From an uncultured Finegoldia sp. (GTDB taxonomy: Bacteria; Bacillota; Clostridia; Tissierellales; Peptoniphilaceae): 64,000 bases of DNA. Where the stretch lies: positions 1 to 64,000 of the forward strand of contig NZ_CAMXVC010000001.1 of assembly GCF_947252345.1 (NCBI RefSeq). Direction: 5' to 3'. Below are positions 1 to 6,643 of this stretch, piece by piece; the first letter of the stretch is position 1, and every line of letters begins with the position of its first letter. Below the pieces are notes generated by a model that was not told the origin of the DNA, made no database searches, and saw only the letters and a program-made list of their open reading frames with translations. The position numbers were made by a program, and so were the translations under genes.

Positions 1-42
1 AAATAGTGCAAGATAGGAATTACTTCCTTTCTTACACTATTT
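1..42. other. Imperfect inverted repeat at the window edge
   Basis: AAATAGTG at 1-8 pairs with CACTATTT near 35-42, and the inner AAGA and AGGAA tracts also pair with TCTT and TTCCT. It can therefore form a long hairpin on either strand. No T-run follows on the + strand. On the - strand the flank lies outside the window, so a terminator for leftward transcription cannot be tested here. Confidence 0.4.
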
Positions 43-50
43 ATGGTACT

Positions 51-76
51 AAAAATCGCCCCCAGCGAGGCGAATT
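51..76 (-). terminator. Probable terminator of the MATE gene
   Basis: Read on the - strand, TTCGCC and GGCGAT-type arms flank a short loop and are followed by a run of five T. It lies directly after the stop codon of the MATE gene. The stem is short with one mismatch, so this is a moderate call. Confidence 0.45.
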
Positions 77-1417
77 TTATATTTTGATGTTGACCCATTT
101 TCCCTGTCTAAATCTTGTTGAGTTGAATAAAAATCTCGACGATTGGTCGGATAGCACTCCGAGCCAGATGCCGACTATTCCCATTTTAAACACAGATACA
201 AGGATGTATGTGACTGTTGTTCTGATGATGGTCACACTTACGATTGAAGATATCAGCGTGTATTTTACATCTCCAGCCGACCTCAAACATCCTCCGTAGA
301 TTATCTGCGAGATTTGTAGAAGTGCTATCACGGCGATAAATCGTGCGATTATCTCTCCGGTTTGAACGATTGATTGCTTTTCGAAGAATAAATCGAAGAT
401 TTGCTTGCCGAAGCACAACAGTATTACACACAATACCATTGATATGCAAAATCCGATTCTCTGACAGACTTTTCCGAAAATTTTGGCGTCTTCTTTTTTT
501 CCGGCACCGAGGCTCGAACCTGTGAGTACGACAGCTGCGACTTGCATTCCGTCTGCGAATGCAAAGCATATACTTAGTATGTTCATTCCGACATTGTGCG
601 CTGCAAATGTGTCCGTGCCGAGGCTTGCTGCCATCAACGCCGTTGTCAAAAATCCGATTCTCATGGCTATGTTTTCCACGAACAAGTTCGTCCCTAGTTT
701 GACGATGCTGACGAACACGTCAAGTGTCGGTTTGATTTTCTCTTCGAAAATGTATTTGATTTGTACGAATCCGTCTTTTTTGTAGAGCGATTTGACGCAC
801 ATCAAACTGCTGACAACTGTTCCTGTCACCGTCGCCATGGCAGCTCCAGAAACTCCAAGTCGTGGAAATCCGAAGTTACCACCTATGAGGCAGTAATTGA
901 AAAAAATGTTGACAACGCTGGAGACTAGATTGGTTGTGAATGCGATTCTCGTGTTTCCGCTTCCTCTTTGCGCTGCGTTGATTGCCATACTGATTACAGT
1001 AAAAATCATTCCGCCCATAATTATTCTGAAATAATTGAATGCGTCTGTGTGAGTGTCGGAGTTACTTCCAGCTAGTTTCAGGATTGAATCCGAGTAGCAA
1101 ACCATAAAACTACTCACCACAACCGTCAACAAAACCGACATTAAAAGTGTTGTCACCAAAATCCTGTTCGCACCTTCTTTGTCTTTTTCGCCGAGGCGTC
1201 TGGCTACGAGTGCCGATGTTGCGATGTTGATTGCAAAAAACATCGACAGCGCTATGAATTTGGGCTGTGTTGTAAGTCCCACCGCTGCAACTGCAGAACT
1301 GCCGATCGAGCTAACCATATAAGTGTCGATAATTCCCGCCAGCGCTATGAAAAAACTCTCCAACACAGATGGCCAAGCAATTTCTATCGCTCTTTTGTAA
1401 AATTTTTTATTCTTCAT
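77..1417 (-). CDS. MATE family multidrug efflux transporter
   Basis: A 446-residue integral membrane protein with about twelve hydrophobic segments, the usual size for multi-antimicrobial extrusion (NorM/DinF-like) transporters. These proteins exchange Na+ or H+ for cationic drugs or metabolites at the cytoplasmic membrane. The N-terminal segment with a WPSVLE motif, followed by IDTYMVSSIG, is typical of the first MatE domain, and the second half repeats this architecture. ATG is preceded by a GGATG-like ribosome site. The gene has its own promoter at 1460-1488 and is monocistronic. The substrate cannot be told from sequence. Confidence 0.9.
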   Translation of the reverse strand: MKNKKFYKRAIEIAWPSVLESFFIALAGIIDTYMVSSIGSSAVAAVGLTTQPKFIALSMFFAINIATSALVARRLGEKDKEGANRILVTTLLMSVLLTVVVSSFMVCYSDSILKLAGSNSDTHTDAFNYFRIIMGGMIFTVISMAINAAQRGSGNTRIAFTTNLVSSVVNIFFNYCLIGGNFGFPRLGVSGAAMATVTGTVVSSLMCVKSLYKKDGFVQIKYIFEEKIKPTLDVFVSIVKLGTNLFVENIAMRIGFLTTALMAASLGTDTFAAHNVGMNILSICFAFADGMQVAAVVLTGSSLGAGKKEDAKIFGKVCQRIGFCISMVLCVILLCFGKQIFDLFFEKQSIVQTGEIIARFIAVIALLQISQIIYGGCLRSAGDVKYTLISSIVSVTIIRTTVTYILVSVFKMGIVGIWLGVLSDQSSRFLFNSTRFRQGKWVNIKI

Positions 1418-1459
1418 TTAATCATCCATTCTATCGTTCATTTGAAAATGCTATATACC

Positions 1460-1488
1460 ATCATACTCCTAACGAAAAATTAATACAA
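1460..1488 (-). promoter_or_regulatory. Sigma-A promoter for the MATE gene
   Basis: On the - strand TTGTAT (1483-1488) and TATGAT (1460-1465) are separated by exactly 17 nt. It begins just past the stop codon of the upstream acetyltransferase gene, so the MATE gene is not dependent on read-through. Confidence 0.55.
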
Positions 1489-1489
1489 G

Positions 1490-2452
1490 TTAACTCGTTT
1501 TAATTCTTACAGTTGAACACTCTTCATTAGCGTCCACGATTTCAAATCCACATTTCAAAAACAAATCAAGCGAAGGATTGTCGGTACCAATATCATCGTA
1601 TAATTCATCTATGTCCAATTTTTTTGCCAAATCAATCAAAAACATCAACGCTCTTTCCCCGTAGCCATTGTTTCTGTATTCGTCTTTTACAATTAGACTG
1701 CAAATCCACCTATCATCTTCCTTATATATACAACATTCTCCTACAGGCTTGTTACGACCCATAATATAATAGTAAAATCTGTCGTCAGAATTTATCCATT
1801 TGTCATACCAATTTCGCCATTTGTCTTCTGAGAAATCAATAGCTCCGCCGTATTTTTCGTTGAAACTCATCGTATTTTCATCTGCCAACAACTTTTCTCT
1901 GAAATTCATCTCGTCAAATTCAGGAATCACGAAATCACATTCGTAATCTTCATCAATCATAGAATACATACAAGCATCTTCCACGCCATGATTGTTGACC
2001 GATCTTTTTCGAAGACATCCTTCGTATTTCATACGGGCATTCACCATAACCTTGCCACTGGCAGGATTTCTCCTGTCGTGTGTAGCTTCTACTCTGACTG
2101 CGTGTTTTTCTTCAAACAAATATTTTAGCATTAGCTTCAAAGACTCTGTCATTATTCCCTGTGACCAATAATCGTATCCCAAACAATAACCGATATTATA
2201 AGTCTTGGGGTTTTCTTTGATTAACCTAGCTGCAATGCTACCGATGTTTTCATCGTCAGTGTTACAGATTGCAAAATTGATGTTCTTGTCATCATTTATC
2301 CATTGTTTAATAATATTTTCAGATTCTGAGACTTTTGTGTGAGGATTCCACGACAAAAACTTCGTAACTCTGCTGTCGCTTGACCAATTTTCAAACATTT
2401 TTTCTGCATCATTTATTGTAAATTTTCTTAAAATCATTTTGTCAGTTTTCAT
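1490..2452 (-). CDS. Double GNAT-domain N-acetyltransferase
   Basis: A 320-residue protein made of two GNAT acetyltransferase folds. The first half looks like the RimJ/RimL-type domain (starting MILRKFTINDAEKMF, with an RNPASGKV acetyl-CoA-loop region). The second half has a VKDEYRNNGYGERAL segment that fits the GNAT acetyl-CoA-binding motif A. Acetyl-CoA is the expected donor; the amine acceptor is unknown. I start it at the ATG at 2452, preceded by AAGGGAATGGAAAG, rather than at an in-frame ATG 45 nt upstream. The upstream ATG lies at the expected transcription start of the promoter at 2501-2530. Two GNAT domains in one chain suggest an internal fusion. Confidence 0.85.
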   Translation of the reverse strand: MKTDKMILRKFTINDAEKMFENWSSDSRVTKFLSWNPHTKVSESENIIKQWINDDKNINFAICNTDDENIGSIAARLIKENPKTYNIGYCLGYDYWSQGIMTESLKLMLKYLFEEKHAVRVEATHDRRNPASGKVMVNARMKYEGCLRKRSVNNHGVEDACMYSMIDEDYECDFVIPEFDEMNFREKLLADENTMSFNEKYGGAIDFSEDKWRNWYDKWINSDDRFYYYIMGRNKPVGECCIYKEDDRWICSLIVKDEYRNNGYGERALMFLIDLAKKLDIDELYDDIGTDNPSLDLFLKCGFEIVDANEECSTVRIKTS

Positions 2453-2500
2453 AACTTTCCATTCCCTTTTTATATAAAAATATCGCGTTGTTTTCATTCA

Positions 2501-2530
2501 ATTATACCCCTAATTTGAAAAATAAAACAA
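2501..2530 (-). promoter_or_regulatory. Promoter for the GNAT gene
   Basis: TTGTTT (2525-2530) and TATAAT (2501-2506) on the - strand with an 18-nt spacer. The predicted transcription start falls at about 2494, so the longer reading frame beginning at 2497 would have no leader. This decides the start at 2452. Confidence 0.55.
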
Positions 2531-2631
2531 TTATAGCTTATTTCGTAGCCAAAATTAAAAAACCATCCTGCGATTCTGTCGCACTTATCTCAGACGACTG
2601 CTGTGACGGTAACCATTGTTTCTTTTAACAA

Positions 2632-2664
2632 AAAACAAAAGCTGCGAGAAAACTCACAGCTTTT
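2632..2664 (-). terminator. Terminator of the Fic gene
   Basis: On the - strand AAGCTG-GAG and CTC-CAGCTT arms with a TTTT loop are followed by a T-rich tract. It lies just downstream of the fic stop codon. Confidence 0.7.
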
Positions 2665-2677
2665 TCGATTTCAAAAA

Positions 2678-3721
2678 TTAATCCTTAATATATTTAGTTG
2701 CTCTTCCACTACCTATTTGTTTAATTAATTTTCTGTCTTTTAATTCTTTCAAGGCTCTTTCAACAGTTCTCTGAGAAATATCTGGACAGAGTATAACTAT
2801 ATCAGACTTAGACAACGGTTCTAAAGTTTTCTCGAAAACTTTCATAATTCTCTCAGAAGATGTCAAAGATTTCTCTCCTATAAGTCTGAATCTTTCATCA
2901 CACTCGAAATACGCTTTGTAAATAACCGACAACATATATTTTATAAATGGCAACTCGTTATTCTCTCCAGAATGCCAATTCTCGCTTGATGCTTGTAATT
3001 GTTCATAATACATATCCTTAGTATCTTCAATTATCATTTCCAAGGAAATATATTTTCCTACGAAAAATCCATTTTTGTATAAAAGTAAAAGCGTCAACAG
3101 CCTTGACATTCTTCCATTTCCGTCATAAAAAGGATGAATACACAAAAAATCATGCACCACAGCTGGAATTAACAACAATGGTGGTATGTTTAATTTTACG
3201 GCTTCATCATAAGCACTAATCATCTTATAAATATAATTTTCCGTTTCAAATGCAGATACTGGCTGAAACCTTATTTTTTTCTCTCCAAATACATTTGTTT
3301 CCACAATGCTATTATCGATAGTTTTGAATTTACCTTTATGACTTTCAGAAGAGTAATAATACAACCTACTATGAAGGGTCAAGATATTATTTTTCGTAAA
3401 TTCAATATCCATATAATTTTCGTGGATAATATCCAGCACTTCCCTATATCCGTATATTTCCTCTTCATTTCTATTTCTGGGTTCACTTTTTTTATTCATC
3501 AATTCTTCTAATCTGCTATCATTTGTAGAAATCCCTTCGATTGCATTAGAAGATTTTGTTGACTGAATCTTCGCAACCTCCACCATCTTTTCAAGTACAT
3601 CCGAAAAATTTGCTACATAAAGTTCCTGTTTACCTTTATATTCGTAAATTTTTGATATCAAATCGTACATATTTGCAGGAATATTTAATTGTAACAATTT
3701 TGAATAATCAAACTCTCTCAT
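2678..3721 (-). CDS. Fic family protein with C-terminal winged helix
   Basis: Fic enzymes transfer AMP (or other phosphate-containing groups) to protein hydroxyls. The catalytic motif HPFYDGNGRMSR is complete, near residue 196, with the catalytic His and the phosphate-binding GNGR present. An inhibitory-helix motif SNAIEG (pattern S-x3-E-G) sits near residues 58-63, making it an N-terminally autoinhibited class II Fic protein. The last about 60 residues (LSKSDIVILCPDISQRTVERAL and on) look like a winged helix-turn-helix, so it may bind DNA. I start it at 3721, where GGTGAG precedes ATG. A frame beginning at 3745 would start upstream of the mapped promoter's transcription start. Target unknown. 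Confidence 0.88.
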   Translation of the reverse strand: MREFDYSKLLQLNIPANMYDLISKIYEYKGKQELYVANFSDVLEKMVEVAKIQSTKSSNAIEGISTNDSRLEELMNKKSEPRNRNEEEIYGYREVLDIIHENYMDIEFTKNNILTLHSRLYYYSSESHKGKFKTIDNSIVETNVFGEKKIRFQPVSAFETENYIYKMISAYDEAVKLNIPPLLLIPAVVHDFLCIHPFYDGNGRMSRLLTLLLLYKNGFFVGKYISLEMIIEDTKDMYYEQLQASSENWHSGENNELPFIKYMLSVIYKAYFECDERFRLIGEKSLTSSERIMKVFEKTLEPLSKSDIVILCPDISQRTVERALKELKDRKLIKQIGSGRATKYIKD

Positions 3722-3734
3722 ATTACTCACCATC

Positions 3735-3838
3735 TTTCTCGCCATTATATCATAAATGGCGTAGATAAATCAACGTTGGCGAGATTTTTCTCGCCATTTT
3801 TGTCGATTTGGCTATGATAAATCGAATGTGGCGAGAAA
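3735..3838 (-). repeat. Two 52-bp tandem units forming the fic promoter/operator
   Basis: TTTCTCGCCAT, GATAAATC and TGGCGAGA recur at 3735/3787, 3764/3816 and 3777/3829, each exactly 52 bp apart. Each unit is bounded by inverted TGGCGAGA arms, and the unit junction forms the perfect palindrome GGCGAGA-TTTT-TCTCGCC. On the - strand TTGATT (3768-3773) and TATAAT (3744-3749), 18 nt apart, form a promoter inside the first unit. The second unit carries a degenerate copy of it. The placement suggests operators for autoregulation by the winged-helix Fic protein (inference). Confidence 0.7.
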
Positions 3839-3851
3839 AAAAATTTTATTA

Positions 3852-4301
3852 CTACAATTTCCGGCTCCAATATATTTTCAAAATCAAAGTTATAATTATT
3901 TGTGCAATGGCTACTGCTGTAAGTGCGATGAACACTTCATAGTTTACATAAGACATTACACAGGCGATTACCGCTATGACTAATGACAATATTGGTACAA
4001 TTTCTTTTCCGGATTTCATTCTAATTAATATTTCACGTTCGTCCGTTTCTTTTGTGTACATTTCTTTTAGATATTTTTCATCTCTGTAGGCTCTTATCAA
4101 ACATCCCATATAAAATACGCAAACCAGTTCTATTCCTGTGAAAAATCCCAAAACATAGTCCGTTGTATCTGAAGCCTGTGGTGATATATCTTTCAAAAAG
4201 TCCGCTCCTAGAGAAATAGCTAAGAGAGCTGTGACGCAAAATACTACTAGCAAAGATATTCTACGCGCTATTTCTTTTCTGTAGTTTTGTAAGTTTTTCA
4301 T
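3852..4301 (-). CDS. Membrane protein partner of XRE regulator
   Basis: A 149-residue protein with four predicted membrane helices (around residues 13-33, 45-67, 99-117 and 122-142) and a charged cytoplasmic loop rich in K, E and R between helices 2 and 3. It starts immediately after the stop codon of the small XRE regulator gene (TAA directly followed by ATG), so the two are translationally coupled. Small XRE plus small multi-helix membrane protein pairs are common in Firmicutes. In them the membrane protein is often assumed to modulate the regulator or to be its regulated output. I do not recognise a specific function. Confidence 0.75.
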   Translation of the reverse strand: MKNLQNYRKEIARRISLLVVFCVTALLAISLGADFLKDISPQASDTTDYVLGFFTGIELVCVFYMGCLIRAYRDEKYLKEMYTKETDEREILIRMKSGKEIVPILSLVIAVIACVMSYVNYEVFIALTAVAIAQIIITLILKIYWSRKL

Positions 4302-4502
4302 TTAATCATCATCCTCCATTGTAAATATGTCTTCGATTTTCATTGCGAAGAATTTTGCGATTTTGAATGCAAGTGGTAGTGATGCGATGTATTTTCCGTT
4401 TTCTATCGATGTGATAGTTTGTCTTGTCACTCCTACCTCATTCGCCAATTCTTCTTGAGTAATTTTGTTTTCTTTTCTTAATTGGGAAATAATATTTTTC
4501 AT
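4302..4502 (-). CDS. Small XRE-family HTH transcriptional regulator
   Basis: A 66-residue protein that is almost entirely one Cro/C1-type helix-turn-helix: ITQEELANEVGVTRQTITSIENG covers the two recognition helices (written here as family evidence, residues about 14-36). An ATG with an AAGGAGG ribosome site and a strong promoter precede it. Three identical operators overlap that promoter, so it is very probably an autorepressor. Its ligand or inducer is unknown, and the only other gene in the operon is the membrane protein downstream. Confidence 0.88.
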   Translation of the reverse strand: MKNIISQLRKENKITQEELANEVGVTRQTITSIENGKYIASLPLAFKIAKFFAMKIEDIFTMEDDD

Positions 4503-4522
4503 TTTTCCTCCTTTGCAAAGTT

Positions 4523-4584
4523 CACTTTACATTTTTTAGTATAGTACACTTTACATTTTTTTGTCAAGTATACTTTACATTTTT
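4523..4584 (-). promoter_or_regulatory. XRE promoter with three 24-bp-phased operators
   Basis: ACTTTACATTTTT occurs at 4524, 4548 and 4572, exactly 24 bp apart. On the - strand TTGACA (4562-4567) and TATACT (4538-4543) with an 18-nt spacer form the promoter. The middle repeat sits in the spacer and the outer two flank it. Binding by the XRE protein would occlude RNA polymerase. Confidence 0.75.
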
Positions 4585-4590
4585 CTAAAT

Positions 4591-4623
4591 AAAAAAACTA
4601 CGAGCAATTTCACCCGTAGTTTT
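4591..4623 (-). terminator. Terminator of proS
   Basis: ACTACG and CGTAGT arms on the - strand followed by TTTTTTT, just after the proS stop codon. Confidence 0.7.
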
Positions 4624-4644
4624 CATTTTAAATATCAGTATAAA

Positions 4645-6375
4645 TTATCTGTATAATCCACCAATTGATTTCAAGTTGGAGTTGATGATTTCCATTACTT
4701 TGTCGTATGCGTCCTGTGATGACAATTCTACATTTTCGAGCGTTTTTCTTTCAGAAAATTCTACGATGTCCTCAGCAGCTTTCTTGCCGACTGTTATTCT
4801 CAATGGGATTCCTATCAAATCACGATCGTTGAATTTGACTCCGGCTCTTTCTTTTCTGTCATCAAGTAGAACTTCTACTCCTTGAAGAAGTAATTTTTCG
4901 TAAAGTTTTTCTGCGAGAGTGTTTTGTTCTTCATCTTTTGTGTTAACAATTGTGATGATTACATGATATGGAGCTACGACTAATGGCCAAATCATTCCCT
5001 TGTCGTCGTGGTTTTGTTCGACAATTGCGCTGACACTTCTCGTAACACCGATTCCGTACGAACCCATCCAGAAGAATTGTTCTTTTCCATTTTCATCTAG
5101 GAACGTCGCATTCATACTCTTGGAGTATTTTTGTCCCAATTGGAAGATATTTCCGACTTCGATTCCTCTCTTGAATTTCAATGGAGATTTTGTTTCAGGG
5201 TCGATATCGCCCTCTTGTACCATCAACAAATCTTCCACGATTTCTCCTTCGAAATCATCTCCATAGTTTACATTTTTAATGTGGTAGTTTTCTTCATTCG
5301 CTCCAACGACAAAATTCTTCATCTGAGTAACTCTCGAATCGATTATAATTCTACAATCCAGTCCGATTGGGCCTGTAAATCCTGGGGCACTGTTCAAATC
5401 CAAGATATTTTGTTCTTCCATCATTTCAACTTCGTGTTCTGGACATTTCAAATATCCGACAAGCTTGGACATATTGAGCTCACGGTCACCAGGAATGAAA
5501 ACTATGACAGGTTTTCCTTCTACCATTAAATCCACAGCCTTCAAGCAATGCGCTGCATCAACATTCAAAAACTCGCTCACTTCTTCAATCGTCTTGCAGT
5601 TTGGTGTGAGGACTTTTTCTGACGAAAGTTTTTCCACATTTTCATCGTTCACTTGATAGTAAACATACGCCTTTTCATCAGTAGCCGCAAAATCGCTGTC
5701 GTCACTGTAACAAATCACGCCTTCGCCGACATCACTCAACGCGATAAACTCGTGCGAACTGTTACCGCCCATAGCACCGCTATCTCCCGCAACGATTTTG
5801 TAATCCAAACCCAGTCTGTTGAAGACAACCTCGTATGCTCTCCACATATTCATATATGCTTCGACCATAGATTCTTCGTCAACGTCGAATGAATAAGCGT
5901 CCTTCATCAAAAATTCTCTCGAACGATTGATTCCAAATCTCGGTCTTTTTTCGTCACGGTATTTCGTTTGAATTTGGTAGATATTGAGAGGAAGTTGCTT
6001 GTAGCTTTTGATTTCTCCTTTTACTAAATCTGTAAAATACTCCTCAGCTGTTGGTCCAAGACAAAATTCACGGTTGTTTCTGTCTTTGAGCTTGAACATT
6101 TCTGGTCCAAATGTCTTCCATCTTCCAGATTCTTCCCAGATTTCACGAGGTTGAGTGATTGGCATATGAATTTCTTGTGAGTTGTAGTTATCCATTTCTT
6201 CACGAACGATGTTTTCTACCTTTCTTACAATTCGATATCCCAATGGCAAATAACTGTATAATCCTGCTGCCGTCTTTCTAATCATACCAGCTCTCAACAG
6301 CAATTTGTGGCTTGCTATCTCAGCATCTTGAGGGTCTTCTCTCAATGTTGGCATATAAAATTTATTCATTCTCAT
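4645..6375 (-). CDS. proS: Proline--tRNA ligase
   Basis: Class II aminoacyl-tRNA synthetase that charges tRNA-Pro. At 576 residues it is the bacterial ProRS type with an inserted editing domain (about residues 225-390, including PGDRELNMSKLVGYL) that clears Ala-tRNA-Pro. Motif 2 (KYRDEKRPRFGINRSREFLMKD region) and the motif 3 segment GSYGIGVTRSVSAI are intact, and an anticodon-binding domain ends the protein. It is preceded by a T-box leader with a proline specifier. A stand-alone relative of the editing domain (YbaK type) is encoded at 57174. Confidence 0.97.
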   Translation of the reverse strand: MRMNKFYMPTLREDPQDAEIASHKLLLRAGMIRKTAAGLYSYLPLGYRIVRKVENIVREEMDNYNSQEIHMPITQPREIWEESGRWKTFGPEMFKLKDRNNREFCLGPTAEEYFTDLVKGEIKSYKQLPLNIYQIQTKYRDEKRPRFGINRSREFLMKDAYSFDVDEESMVEAYMNMWRAYEVVFNRLGLDYKIVAGDSGAMGGNSSHEFIALSDVGEGVICYSDDSDFAATDEKAYVYYQVNDENVEKLSSEKVLTPNCKTIEEVSEFLNVDAAHCLKAVDLMVEGKPVIVFIPGDRELNMSKLVGYLKCPEHEVEMMEEQNILDLNSAPGFTGPIGLDCRIIIDSRVTQMKNFVVGANEENYHIKNVNYGDDFEGEIVEDLLMVQEGDIDPETKSPLKFKRGIEVGNIFQLGQKYSKSMNATFLDENGKEQFFWMGSYGIGVTRSVSAIVEQNHDDKGMIWPLVVAPYHVIITIVNTKDEEQNTLAEKLYEKLLLQGVEVLLDDRKERAGVKFNDRDLIGIPLRITVGKKAAEDIVEFSERKTLENVELSSQDAYDKVMEIINSNLKSIGGLYR

Positions 6376-6418
6376 AATAAATCAATCTCCTTTTTTAAGT
6401 GTTTCAATTTTTGTATCT

Positions 6419-6602
6419 AAAAAAAAATCCCCCGTCACGAAGACGAAGGATCGCTATACCACTTCAATTTTAAAGTTATAAGGTGACAACCCTGTGCTTT
6501 TGACACAATCTCTGAGTTAGGTTCATCCCGCCGTAAATGAAAGTTCGCACCACACACTTTCTCTCTGAAAAATCGTACAGAATTAATATTCTCTTCCTTG
6601 AT
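6419..6602 (-). ncRNA. T-box riboswitch (proline) controlling proS
   Basis: On the - strand the leader has the Stem I features CAGAGAG and GGTGCGAA and a specifier-loop sequence GAACCTA. Its CCT (6519-6521 on the + strand as AGG) is a proline codon. A T-box-like core, AAGTGGTATAGCG, follows (consensus GGTGGNACCGCG). A 10-bp terminator stem, ATCCTTCGTC with GACGGGGGAT, then precedes eight T. Uncharged tRNA-Pro should pair with the specifier and the T-box and prevent termination. The core deviates from consensus in a few positions. Confidence 0.9.
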
Positions 6603-6609
6603 ATTTAAA

Positions 6610-6638
6610 ATTGTATCAGAATAGATTGTTTTTGTAAA
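6610..6638 (-). promoter_or_regulatory. Promoter of the proS leader
   Basis: TTTACA (6633-6638) and TACAAT (6610-6615) on the - strand, spacer 17 nt. It places the 5' end of the T-box RNA at about 6602. Confidence 0.65.
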
Positions 6639-6643
6639 GATGA

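Noticed and set aside
6..299. A + strand frame of about 97 codons at the left edge
   Set aside because: It runs antisense through the MATE gene and its terminator, with no ribosome site and biased composition.
3735..3838. Possible CRISPR-like repeat
   Set aside because: Only two units, adjacent without unique spacers, and with a promoter inside; it is an operator duplication.
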